From assembly GCA_964498075.1 (NCBI GenBank), contig CAZCGA010000225.1, positions 1 to 7,749 of the forward strand: a DNA stretch of 7,749 bases, written 5' to 3'. This stretch comes from CAZCGA01 sp964498075 (GTDB taxonomy: Bacteria > Desulfobacterota > Binatia > HRBIN30). The notes beneath the pieces were generated by a model. That model was not told the origin of the DNA, did no database searches, and saw nothing but the letters and a program-made list of their open reading frames with translations. Every line of letters begins with the position of its first letter. Within the stretch, counting starts at the first letter, position 1. The position numbers were made by a program, and so were the translations under genes. Shown here one piece after another: positions 1-6,372 of this stretch.

Positions 1-79
1 AGCGCCGGCGCACGCGGCGCTCGACCTCGAGGTCGCGCCGCGGCTCCAGCAGGCACGCCTCCCACTCGACTTCGCGCAT
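1..79 (-). CDS. 5' end of a leftward gene, cut by the window edge
   Basis: An open frame begins with ATG at 79-77 and runs off the left edge after 26 codons; it reads MREVEWEACLLEPRRDLEVE and then an Arg-rich stretch. A GTG three codons upstream (88-86) is an alternative start. A GGGGTGG run lies about five bases before the ATG and could be the ribosome binding site. The start of the protein (a Trp-Glu followed by 'CLLEPRRD') reminds me of N-termini of carboxymuconolactone decarboxylase/AhpD-like proteins, but this is from memory and only 26 residues are visible, so I do not assign a function. It is divergent from the toxin-antitoxin pair to its right. Confidence 0.5.
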   Translation of the reverse strand, partial: MREVEWEACLLEPRRDLEVERRVRRR

Positions 80-92
80 CGACGCCACCCCG

Positions 93-122
93 CGATTGTC
101 GCGCAATCGTCGGGGAACGCAA
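93..122 (-). promoter_or_regulatory. Possible promoter with overlapping palindrome for the leftward edge gene
   Basis: On the minus strand TTGCGT (122-117) and GACAAT (100-95) lie 16 bases apart and could serve as -35 and -10 boxes. The -10-like box sits inside an inverted repeat with 6-base arms, CGATTG (93-98) and CAATCG (104-109), around TCGCG. The site is 14-43 bases upstream of the ATG at 79, a suitable place for a promoter/operator. The -10 matches the consensus at only four of six positions, so this is tentative. Confidence 0.3.
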
Positions 123-227
123 GTTGCCACGAAGCGACCGGCACGATGCCGCCGGCCGGGACCGTCGCGGGTATCGTCAGGCGAGGTGAGCGACTGCGGC
201 CCATCGACGACCGCGAGCGTCGTTGCC

Positions 228-238
228 GAATCAGATTC
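228..238. promoter_or_regulatory. Short palindrome upstream of the antitoxin gene (possible operator)
   Basis: GAATCAGATTC is a perfect 11-base palindrome (5-base arms around one A) ending 20 bases before the antitoxin ATG at 259. Phd/YefM antitoxins usually bind palindromes in their own promoters. A GATAAC at 244-249 could be a -10 element, which would make the antitoxin transcript nearly leaderless, consistent with the absence of a clear Shine-Dalgarno sequence there. The role as operator is inferred from position only. Confidence 0.3.
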
Positions 239-258
239 GATCAGATAACGTGTCACCG

Positions 259-534
259 ATGAAGACACTCTCCGTCACCGAGGTCGCGCGCAACTTCCGC
301 GCAGTACTTGATCGCGTTGAGCATCAGCAGGAGGAAATCGTTCTCGTCCGCAATCGGCGGCAGGTTGCGCGGCTCATACCCGAAGCACCGCACCAAACGG
401 CGTTGGAAGTGTTCGGGGACCTGTACCGCAGGCTCGATGATCGGACTGCTGCGGCGTTGGCAGCCCAGGTATCTGCAGCTCGCAAGAGCCGCCGCGGCCG
501 GCTCTCTGAGCTGAGGAACCCGTGGGCTGGTTGA
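259..534 (+). CDS. Phd/YefM-family antitoxin of a type II toxin-antitoxin pair
   Basis: This encodes a 91-residue antitoxin. Residues 1-41 (starting MKTLSVTEVARNFRAVLDRV, then an 'EEIVLVRNRRQVARLIP' stretch) form the recognisable Phd/YefM DNA-binding and dimerisation fold. Residues ~45-91 form a charged, probably disordered or helical tail of the type that wraps the toxin. I chose the ATG at 259 because the family consensus begins there; an upstream in-frame TTG at 223 would add 12 residues without family similarity. No strong Shine-Dalgarno sequence precedes the ATG. The stop overlaps the GTG start of the PIN-domain toxin by 13 bases, so the two are translationally coupled, with the antitoxin made first. 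The expected role is to neutralise the toxin by direct binding and to repress the operon. The family assignment is firm; autoregulation is inferred from the family. Confidence 0.9.
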   Translation: MKTLSVTEVARNFRAVLDRVEHQQEEIVLVRNRRQVARLIPEAPHQTALEVFGDLYRRLDDRTAAALAAQVSAARKSRRGRLSELRNPWAG

Positions 535-935
535 TCGACACGAGCATCTGGATCGCTGTGGAGCGCGGGGCGCTCGGCGCGGCGGACATTCACGCCGTCA
601 CCCGCCAGCAGCCGGTCTATCTGTCGCCGGTGAACATCGCCGAAATGCAGTTCGGTCTCGAGATGCTGCGAGCCGGACCGCTGAAGCAGAAGGCGGCGGC
701 AGCGCTACGCCGACTCCGGCGCAAGCCGCAGTTGCGGATCACCGTGGAAACGGCGGAGGTCTTCGGCTCTCTGGCTGCGCACGTGAAGAAGGCCGGACGC
801 GCTGCCGACTTCCGGATCAACGACCTGTGGCTGGCGGCGCAGGCCATCCAGCGCGATTGCCGGTTGCTCACCTGCAACCCGAGGGACTTCGAGGACATTC
901 CCGGCTTGAAGATGGTCGTGATGCCGCTGCCGTAG
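522..935 (+). CDS. PIN-domain ribonuclease toxin (VapC/FitB type)
   Basis: This encodes a 137-residue single PIN domain, the usual size for VapC/FitB toxins, which are Mg2+-dependent endoribonucleases acting on tRNA, rRNA or other RNA. The acidic site is visible: D6 in LIDTSIW, E41 in NIAEMQFG, D101 in INDLWLAAQA, and the C-terminal LLTCNPRDF block (N119, D122), as in FitB-like members. It starts at GTG 522, preceded by TGAGGA (512-517) at good spacing, and overlaps the antitoxin stop by 13 bases. The start puts the catalytic Asp at residue 6, as is normal. All expected motifs are present and there is no frameshift, so the toxin looks active. Pairing a Phd-type antitoxin with a PIN toxin is common. 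The RNA target cannot be read from the sequence. Confidence 0.92.
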   Translation: MGWLIDTSIWIAVERGALGAADIHAVTRQQPVYLSPVNIAEMQFGLEMLRAGPLKQKAAAALRRLRRKPQLRITVETAEVFGSLAAHVKKAGRAADFRINDLWLAAQAIQRDCRLLTCNPRDFEDIPGLKMVVMPLP

Positions 936-1133
936 GGCGTTTCGACGCGAGGTGGCGCGAAGCTGCGGCTCAACACGAGAGCACTCCATGAAGACGAACA
1001 CGACGCCTGCCAGCTCGCGCCAGTGCGCTCCGCTTCGGTCCCTCTTGCTTCCCGAATCGCGCTGCCCCTAGATGGTGAATGCGGATTCACGACGCGGTCT
1101 CACCACAAGAGTGCGCGCATGGAGGGACATACG

Positions 1134-1907
1134 ATGAGTATCCACTACGAAGCCGACGGCCCGGTCGTGGTCGTCACCATCGATCGGCCGGAGGTGGCGA
1201 ACGCCATCGATCGTCCGACGGCGGACGCCCTCGCTGATGCGTTCCGGCGATTCGACGCCGATCAGTCGCTCTCTGTCGCGGTGCTCACCGGCGCCGACGG
1301 CAAGTTCTGCTGCGGCGCCGACCTCAAAGCGATGCGGAGCGGCGACCCCGATCGAGTCACGCGGGTTACAGCCGATGGCGACGGCCCCGTCGGACCGACC
1401 CGGATGCTGCTCGGCAAGCCGGTGATCGCCGCCGTCGAGGGGCATGCGGTTGCGGGAGGGCTCGAGCTCGCCGCCTGGTGTGACTTGCGGGTCGCGGCCG
1501 AGGATGCCGTCTTCGGGGTCTTCTGCCGGCGCTGGGGGATACCGCTCATGGATGGCGGAACGATCCGCCTCACCAGGCTCATCGGGCACAGCCACGCCCT
1601 CGACCTCATCCTCACCGGCCGCGGCGTCTCTGGTGAGGAAGCACTCCGAATGGGCCTCGCCAACCGTCTGGTCCCGCCGGGCCGGGCGCTGCCCGAGGCG
1701 ATCTCCCTGGCGCGAGAGATCGCGAGCCGGCCGCAGGCGGCGCTGCGCAGCGATCGGCTCTCGTCCTACGAGCAGTGGTCCCTGGGGCTCGTCGAGGCGC
1801 TGGCCGGTGAGTACCAACACGGCATGGCCACACTGGCGACCGGCGAGATGTTTGGTGGACTCGACCGCTACGCGTCCGGCACTTGGCGGCGGGACCGGGG
1901 CACGTGA
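1134..1907 (+). CDS. Crotonase/enoyl-CoA hydratase family protein, one catalytic Glu replaced
   Basis: This encodes a 257-residue crotonase-fold protein, the normal length for a single-domain enoyl-CoA hydratase/isomerase, acting on acyl-CoA thioesters in the cytoplasm. The start is ATG 1134, with GGAGGG (1121-1126) seven bases upstream; the frame stays open to 1023 but shows no family similarity there. Oxyanion-hole segments are seen at residues 59-67 (CCGADLKAM) and 104-112 (HAVAGGLEL). E111 matches the first catalytic Glu of rat mitochondrial hydratase (Glu144). At the place of the second Glu (Glu164) this protein has C131, within FGVFCRRWGIPLMDGGTIRL (127-146). That block looks characteristic of a common uncharacterised subfamily, so simple hydratase activity is doubtful and the substrate is unknown. 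The 198-base gap after the toxin gene and the convergent gene downstream suggest it is transcribed alone. Confidence 0.92.
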   Translation: MSIHYEADGPVVVVTIDRPEVANAIDRPTADALADAFRRFDADQSLSVAVLTGADGKFCCGADLKAMRSGDPDRVTRVTADGDGPVGPTRMLLGKPVIAAVEGHAVAGGLELAAWCDLRVAAEDAVFGVFCRRWGIPLMDGGTIRLTRLIGHSHALDLILTGRGVSGEEALRMGLANRLVPPGRALPEAISLAREIASRPQAALRSDRLSSYEQWSLGLVEALAGEYQHGMATLATGEMFGGLDRYASGTWRRDRGT

Positions 1908-1948
1908 GGCGTGCTTTGCGCGTGCTGTTCAACCCGGTCCATCTGTAG

Positions 1949-3253
1949 TCATCCGGAGGCAACACCGGACAGTACGGCGGGGGCGTTGATCGCCTTCCGG
2001 ACCGCGGCGCGCATGGAGCCAGGCGTGACGCGCCCGACCTCTACCCGTTGGGCGCCGGTGAATGAGGCCAGTGACCAGGCGGCGTCGGCGAGCCCGGCGA
2101 GACCGCGCTCCTGAGTTACCGCACCCCACGCGGCCGCTGGTGGCGCCTCGCCTGCCACGAACCAGGGTTCGAAGCAGACGTGCCGGAGATCGAGCCGTCG
2201 CTCGGCCCGGTGCAGCTTGGTATCGACGCGCCCGACGAGCTGCCCGTCGACGAGCAGCGGCAACGCGTAGTATCCGAAGGTCCTCCGCGCCGCCGGCACG
2301 TAGACCTCGATGCGGTAGTCGTAGCCGAACAGGCGTGCGATCCGCTCGCGGTGCCAGAGGAACGAGTCGAACGGCGACAGCAACGTCGCGCCCCGCGACG
2401 CGGCGCGCCGCCGCCCGGCGACGGCCAGCGGCTCGAGGTCCCGCGCCAACGCGTACCAGCGGCCGCGGTCGCCCGCCACCTCGATCTCCACCACGTCGCC
2501 GCGCCGCACCATTTCGCGCACCGCGCCGGCACGTTCGGATGCCCCGGTGCGCGGGAAGGTGAGGTACATCCGCAGGTCGGTGTCGGTCGCGGCGCCCATC
2601 GCATGCAGCGAGCGCTCGAGGTGCCAGCGCCGGAATGCGACGGCGTCCAACGGCTCAGCCGTGAGGGCGGCGGGCAAGACCCGCTCGAGAAGGTCGAAGC
2701 GCTTCTGGAAGTGGACGCGCGAGTGGACTGTCGTGCGCCCACTCATCCACAGGAAATCCAGGGCGTGAGTGGCGGGCTTCCAGCTCCACCAGCCGCTCGC
2801 GCCGCCGGGACGCGCGTGTTCGAAGTCGGCGTTGCCGAGCGGCCCGCGCTCGGAGATCGCGGCCTCCACCGCGCGCACCAGGCGCGGGTGCCGCTTGAGG
2901 AACCCTGTCCAGCCCTTGTGGCGATGCCGGTAGTCGAGCATCGCCCGGCGCCACGCTGGGAAATGCGCGGTCGAGACCAGACACGCAACATGAGCCCAGT
3001 ACTCGAAGAGCACGCGGCGGCCGTAGATCAGCTGCTCGAGTGCGGTGCGCCGGTAGGGCCCGAACCGGCTCCACAGCGTCAGGAGGTGGGCGCGGTCAAC
3101 CACGTTGATCGAGTCGAGCTGGATACCGCCCGTGTCCTCCGCGAAACGCGCGAGGTTCGCCGCGGTCAGCCGGCGGGCGCGCGGTCGATCGAGGTGCTGG
3201 CGCTCCAGGAAGAGCGCAGCGACGGCGCGGGCCGAGAAGACGGGCCGGCTCAT
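1949..3253 (-). CDS. YcaQ/AlkX-type winged-helix DNA glycosylase
   Basis: This encodes a 434-residue member of the HTH_42 (YcaQ/AlkZ) family, close to the usual ~400 residues. These DNA glycosylases have tandem winged helices and excise bulky alkylated bases or unhook interstrand crosslinks. Residues 45-47 are Q-L-D inside GGIQLDSINVV, fitting the catalytic Q-hydrophobic-D motif of the YcaQ (AlkX) branch; the AlkZ branch has Q-x-Q. Other family blocks are EYWAHVACLV (84-93) and the C-terminal LLSPFDSFLWHRERIARLFG (291-310) followed by YDYRIEVYVP and VGRVDTKLHR. I took the ATG at 3253-3251 because similarity starts there; the frame is open to 3640 without recognisable sequence. No good Shine-Dalgarno is seen before this ATG. 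It converges on the crotonase gene with a 41-base gap. Substrate range is inferred from the family. Confidence 0.92.
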   Translation of the reverse strand: MSRPVFSARAVAALFLERQHLDRPRARRLTAANLARFAEDTGGIQLDSINVVDRAHLLTLWSRFGPYRRTALEQLIYGRRVLFEYWAHVACLVSTAHFPAWRRAMLDYRHRHKGWTGFLKRHPRLVRAVEAAISERGPLGNADFEHARPGGASGWWSWKPATHALDFLWMSGRTTVHSRVHFQKRFDLLERVLPAALTAEPLDAVAFRRWHLERSLHAMGAATDTDLRMYLTFPRTGASERAGAVREMVRRGDVVEIEVAGDRGRWYALARDLEPLAVAGRRRAASRGATLLSPFDSFLWHRERIARLFGYDYRIEVYVPAARRTFGYYALPLLVDGQLVGRVDTKLHRAERRLDLRHVCFEPWFVAGEAPPAAAWGAVTQERGLAGLADAAWSLASFTGAQRVEVGRVTPGSMRAAVRKAINAPAVLSGVASG

Positions 3254-3532
3254 CCCGGGGGCTCGACGGACGGCTCGTCGGGCGATCCAGCGCTGCACCG
3301 TTCGTCGATCACGTAGGTTCCGCACTGCACTACCGTCGTGGCCGCCATCGACGGAAGCTACCTGCGGCGGCGAGGTGGAGCAACTGAAGGCCAAGACCGC
3401 AGACTGCTCCGACTTCACGCCATTCCCGTCCACCCTCTGTCCCGGCGGCCGAGCCTCGGCTAAGCTCATCCTCCGACCGCAGCGCAACCGCCCGCGGCAA
3501 GAAGAGGGCGTCGGTCGTAGAGGAGTGCCGCA

Positions 3533-3610
3533 ATGAGCAAGAGACTCACAAGCACGAACGCGCCTCCGGGACCGGTAGCGCCTGATGCGCAACAATCGAT
3601 GACGTGCTGA
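3533..3610 (+). CDS. Very small ORF (25 residues) with a strong ribosome binding site; possibly a gene remnant
   Basis: ATG 3533 is preceded by AGAGGAG (3519-3525) at a seven-base spacing, one of the best ribosome binding sites in the window. The frame, beginning MSKRLTSTNAPPGPVAP, closes with TGA after 25 codons. The start slightly resembles N-termini of RidA-type enamine deaminases (basic residues, then 'NAP...GP'), but the following YSQA-type motif is absent, so any link is a weak guess. The frame closes 30 bases before the nested inverted-repeat element, so it may be the 5' stump of a gene cut by a rearrangement, or a genuine small peptide or leader. It is divergent from the glycosylase gene. 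Confidence 0.35.
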   Translation: MSKRLTSTNAPPGPVAPDAQQSMTC

Positions 3611-3640
3611 AATGAACATGAAGGACGATCCATTCATCAC

Positions 3641-3826
3641 CTCACCCCGGCCCTCTCCTACGGAGACAGTCGATCTTCTCGCGAACAGTGCTTCGACAAG
3701 CTCAGCACGAGCGGTTGGGATTCATTCCATTCGAAATCAAAGCATTCTTCCGCTCACCCTGAGCTTGTCGAAGGGTCGGCCTCGCGTTTATCGACACTCC
3801 CTACGAGGAGAGGGAGAAGCGGTGAG
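3641..3826. repeat. Nested inverted-repeat element (probable interspersed genomic repeat)
   Basis: The inner pair is CTTCGACAAGCTCAG (3691-3705) and its perfect 15-base complement (3759-3773). After three mismatches the stem continues for six more bases (GAGCGG 3709-3714 with CCGCTC 3750-3755), closing a loop of about 35 A/T-richer bases. The outer pair is CTCACC (3641-3646) with GGTGAG (3821-3826), and CCCTCTCCT (3651-3659) with AGGAGAGGG (3806-3814). Each outer arm is also a small hairpin, for example TCTCC-TAC-GGAGA at 3654-3666. From memory, TTCGACAAGCTCAG-type and CCCTCTCC-type palindromes recur between genes in many high-GC bacteria, so this is likely a non-coding interspersed repeat, perhaps a composite of two. 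No transposase or clear target-site duplication is visible. It lies directly upstream of the oxidoreductase operon and could affect its expression. Confidence 0.75.
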
Positions 3827-3861
3827 ACAGGACTCTAGTTGTCCAGCAGGAGTGGCTCACC

Positions 3862-5571
3862 ATGACTGAGTCCGCGCGTCCAACCATCGAGACTCGGCAC
3901 GGCCAGATGTTTCCTACCTTGGAGCCGGCGGAGATCGACCGGCTGCGCCGGTTCGGCGAAACGCGGTCATTTGATACGGGCGAATACCTGGCGAGGACCG
4001 GCGAGGTCGGTCCGGGCATGTACCTCATCCTGTCCGGAGAGGTCGTCATCACGCAGCGCGACGAATTTGCGCTGCACCCAGCCATCGTCGTCCACGGCCC
4101 GGGCTCGTTCATGGCTGAGCTCGCTCAGCTCTCAGACCGTCCGGCTTTGGTGGATGGGATTGCGCAAAGTGCGGTCGAAGCTCTGGTCATTGCCTCGCAC
4201 AGGCTTCGCGATCTTCTGGTGGAGGAGGCCGAACTCGGCGAGCGCATCATGCGTGCCCTGATCCTGCGCCGCGTCGGTCTGCTCGAGACCGGTGTCGGCG
4301 GACCGGTGATTGTGGGCCGCGCCAATCATGGTGATGTTCTGCGCTTGGAAGGATTTCTCGCGCGCAACGGACATCCGCACCAGCGGCTGGACCCCGACGG
4401 CGACGCGGGCGCGAAGGCGCTCATCGAGCGCTTTCACATTGCTCCGCACCAATTGCCGATCGTGCTCTGCCCCAATGGACAGTTGCTGCGCAATCCCAGC
4501 GAGAATGAACTCGCCCGCTGCATAGGCCTCGTCAAACCGATGGATCCATCCAGGGTCTATGACGTGGCCATCGTCGGCGCGGGACCGGCCGGCCTCGCCG
4601 CCGCGGTGTACGCGGCATCCGAGGGTCTCTCGGTGCTCGTCTTGGATTGCCGCGCTTTCGGCGGTCAAGCCGGCGCGTCGGCGCGGATCGAGAACTATCT
4701 GGGTTTTCCAACCGGAATCACCGGCATGGCTTTGATGGCGCGGGCCTACAATCAGGCGCAGAAGTTCGGGGTCGAGATGGCGATCCCGCATGAAGTCGTG
4801 AGTTTGCAGGACCACCCCGCTTCTGCTGCAGGACGGTTTCTGTTGGGTCTCGGAAACGACGAACGCGTCCGCGCGCGCGCCGTGATCATCGCGAGCGGCG
4901 CCCGCTACCGGCGCCTTGATGCGGAGCATCTCGCGGCGTTCGAGGGCGCATGCGTCCACTATTGGGCCTCGCCATTGGAGGGGAAGCTGTGCGCCGGGCA
5001 GGAGGTCGCGCTGGTGGGCGCGGGCAACTCCGCGGGCCAGGCGGCCGTATATCTGGCAAGCCAGGTCGCCAAGGTCTGGCTGCTGGTGCGTGGACCCAGT
5101 CTGGAGGCGAGCATGTCGCGCTATCTGGTCGAGCGCATCGCGGCCCAGCCCAACATCGAGGTCGTTTCGCAGACGGAAGTCAGCGCCCTTGAAGGACACG
5201 GAGGAGTTCTGGAAGCGATCCGCTGGCGCCATCGTCCATCCGACGGCGAGACACGACAGCCCATTCGCCACCTCTTCCTGTTCATCGGCGCGGACCCGAA
5301 CACCGCGTGGCTGTCGCAATACGAGGTGGCGCTCGACGACAAGGGCTTCGTGCGCACGGGTGCGGACCTTGGAGTTGGGCACCGGCCACTGGAGACGAGC
5401 CGCCCCGGCGTCTTCGCGATCGGCGATGTGCGCGCCGGATCAACCAAGCGCATCGCGGCCGCGGTTGGAGAAGGCGCTCAGGTGGTTGCTACGCTGCATG
5501 CATTCCTCGCGCAGGCCGCCGACCAGCCCGCCGGCATCGTAAACCCTGCTCTCGGAGAGGCTCATGTCTGA
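3862..5571 (+). CDS. Three-domain fusion: cNMP-binding-like, glutaredoxin-like and thioredoxin-reductase-like oxidoreductase without CxxC
   Basis: A 569-residue protein starting at ATG 3862, with AGGAG (3848-3852) nine bases upstream. Residues ~16-135 form a CRP-type cyclic-nucleotide-binding domain; the phosphate-binding block reads AELAQLSDRPALV (85-97), keeping E86 and R93 but with Ala85 where Gly is usual, so ligand binding is uncertain. Residues ~147-223 look like a thioredoxin/glutaredoxin fold (VIVGRANHGDVLRLEGFLAR to LPIVLCPNG) without a CxxC. Residues ~232-552 are a thioredoxin-reductase-like flavoprotein: FAD motif GAGPAG (239-244), nucleotide motif GAGNSAGQA (386-394), FAD-binding GVFAIGDVR (516-524). 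The redox CxxC is missing, replaced by CVHYWAS (364-370), and the NADPH-selecting HRRxxxR is absent (LLVRGPSLEASMSRYL). It probably passes electrons from NAD(P)H through FAD to an unknown acceptor under signal control. It overlaps the zinc-finger gene by 8 bases (one operon). Confidence 0.94.
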   Translation: MTESARPTIETRHGQMFPTLEPAEIDRLRRFGETRSFDTGEYLARTGEVGPGMYLILSGEVVITQRDEFALHPAIVVHGPGSFMAELAQLSDRPALVDGIAQSAVEALVIASHRLRDLLVEEAELGERIMRALILRRVGLLETGVGGPVIVGRANHGDVLRLEGFLARNGHPHQRLDPDGDAGAKALIERFHIAPHQLPIVLCPNGQLLRNPSENELARCIGLVKPMDPSRVYDVAIVGAGPAGLAAAVYAASEGLSVLVLDCRAFGGQAGASARIENYLGFPTGITGMALMARAYNQAQKFGVEMAIPHEVVSLQDHPASAAGRFLLGLGNDERVRARAVIIASGARYRRLDAEHLAAFEGACVHYWASPLEGKLCAGQEVALVGAGNSAGQAAVYLASQVAKVWLLVRGPSLEASMSRYLVERIAAQPNIEVVSQTEVSALEGHGGVLEAIRWRHRPSDGETRQPIRHLFLFIGADPNTAWLSQYEVALDDKGFVRTGADLGVGHRPLETSRPGVFAIGDVRAGSTKRIAAAVGEGAQVVATLHAFLAQAADQPAGIVNPALGEAHV

Positions 5572-5872
5572 CACATGCGATCATCTCGGCGGCATCCGCG
5601 ACGTGACCCCCAGCGCGCTGGGCTGCGAAGAATGCCTCAAGATAGGGTCGGTCTGGGTGCATCTACGGCTCTGCCGGACCTGTGGTCATGTGGGCTGTTG
5701 CGACAGCTCGCCGAACCGTCACGCCACCCACCACTTCCACGCGACCCGCCACCCGATCATCGAAGGCTACGATCCGCCGGAAGGTTGGGGATGGTGCTAC
5801 GTCGACGAGGTCACGTTCGACCTGTCCGATCGCAGCACGCCGCACAATGGTCCGATCCCGCGCTACGTCTGA
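5564..5872 (+). CDS. Small UBP-type zinc-finger protein
   Basis: This encodes a 102-residue protein made almost entirely of one ZnF-UBP domain, the fold that in eukaryotic deubiquitinases and HDAC6 binds the free C-terminus of ubiquitin. Candidate zinc ligands are visible in family order: C5-x-H7, C21-x2-C24, C37-x2-C40 in WVHLRLCRTCGHVGC, C45 or C46, then H53, H57 and H63 in the NRHATHHFHATRHPII stretch. Its ATG (5564) lies inside the end of the oxidoreductase gene (overlap ATGTCTGA), with GGAGAG (5554-5559) four bases upstream, so the two are co-translated. From memory, bacterial UBP zinc fingers often sit next to, or are fused to, this kind of reductase, which suggests the finger is its partner, perhaps docking it to a protein C-terminus. 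No ubiquitin-like gene is visible here. The function is unknown. Confidence 0.93.
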   Translation: MSDTCDHLGGIRDVTPSALGCEECLKIGSVWVHLRLCRTCGHVGCCDSSPNRHATHHFHATRHPIIEGYDPPEGWGWCYVDEVTFDLSDRSTPHNGPIPRYV

Positions 5873-5873
5873 G

Positions 5874-6333
5874 CACGTCAGGGTGGCATGGGCCGCCAGC
5901 CAAACCAACGCCGGATACTTCTTCGCACATAGCGTACTCAACGCGTATCGTGAGACGTGTGCGATCTGCCGGCTGCGTCACCGCGAACTCCTCGAAGCCG
6001 CGCACATCCTTCCCAATGGGCACCCCCGCGCGGCGAGCCGATCGTTCCCAACGGACTCGCCCTCTGCAACCTCCACCAACGCGGCGCTCGACGCGTATAT
6101 CCTCGGCTCCGACCCGACTACGTCATCGAAGTCCGGCGCGACAGAGTCCGCTGAGCCGATCGTCCTGAGTAGGCGGCTGCGGTCTGCCGCCGTATCGAAG
6201 GGCGGCCAGCTGATCCACCTGCCACGTGAACCAGCGCTTGCGCCCACGGTCAGATCTGTTGGAGGAGCGCTACGAGATGTTCCGCAAGGCAGGGGTGATC
6301 GTGTTGACGGCGTCACCTGCGTCGAGGGGGTGA
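5874..6333 (+). pseudogene. Decayed, 5'-truncated HNH endonuclease gene
   Basis: Pieces of one HNH_2-type nuclease appear in order but in shifting frames. One frame gives FFAHSVLNAYRETCAICRLR followed by a segment ending in LLEAAHILPNGHP (to 6026), with the zinc CxxC and first His. A second frame gives GEPIVPNGLALCNLH (6032-6076), then the first gives NAALDAYILG (6078-6107) and the second LRPDYVIEVR (6107-6136), followed by a stop at 6152-6154. The first frame then gives GQLIHLPREPAL, and a third gives RPRSDLLEERYEMFRKAG (6241-6294), closing at TGA 6331-6333. The first shift fits a CG duplication near 6028, the second one extra A near 6077, and the third one lost base near 6107. The N-terminal half expected of the family is missing; the reading begins right after the zinc-finger gene. 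The number of lesions points to a dead gene rather than a frameshift mechanism. It was probably a defence or mobile-element nuclease. Confidence 0.75.
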
Positions 6334-6347
6334 AGACTCCTACTTCA

Positions 6348-6359
6348 GGGGCTGACCCC
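6348..6359. other. GC-rich hairpin GGGGCTGACCCC at a junction
   Basis: GGGG (6348-6351) pairs with CCCC (6356-6359) around CTGA. Just before it, TGAAG (6331-6335) pairs with CTTCA (6343-6347). Together they lie between the end of the HNH relic and the first direct repeat. GGGGTCAGCCCC-like sequences are, from memory, common beside mobile elements in GC-rich genomes. No poly-T tract follows on either strand, so this is not a classical terminator. Confidence 0.4.
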
Positions 6360-6372
6360 GCAGCTTCGTGAC

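Noticed and set aside
988..1071. A 27-codon ORF starting MKTNTTPASS between the toxin and crotonase genes
   Set aside because: It has no Shine-Dalgarno sequence and no recognisable similarity, and it ends before the crotonase leader; there is not enough support for a gene.
1900..1917. Hairpin GCACG-TGAGG-CGTGC followed by TTT at the end of the crotonase gene
   Set aside because: The stem is only five pairs with a three-base T run, too weak to call an intrinsic terminator.
2180..3316. A 378-codon plus-strand open frame opposite the glycosylase gene
   Set aside because: It is the antisense shadow of a well-recognised minus-strand gene; its translation is low-complexity, Arg/Pro/Glu-rich and has no family motifs.
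4132..5382. A 416-codon minus-strand open frame inside the oxidoreductase gene
   Set aside because: It is antisense to a clear FAD/NAD(P)H oxidoreductase with all nucleotide-binding motifs on the plus strand; it arises from high GC content.
6028..6110. Programmed frameshifting in the HNH gene
   Set aside because: Several shifts of different sizes, an in-frame stop and a missing N-terminus fit decay far better than a single programmed slip site.
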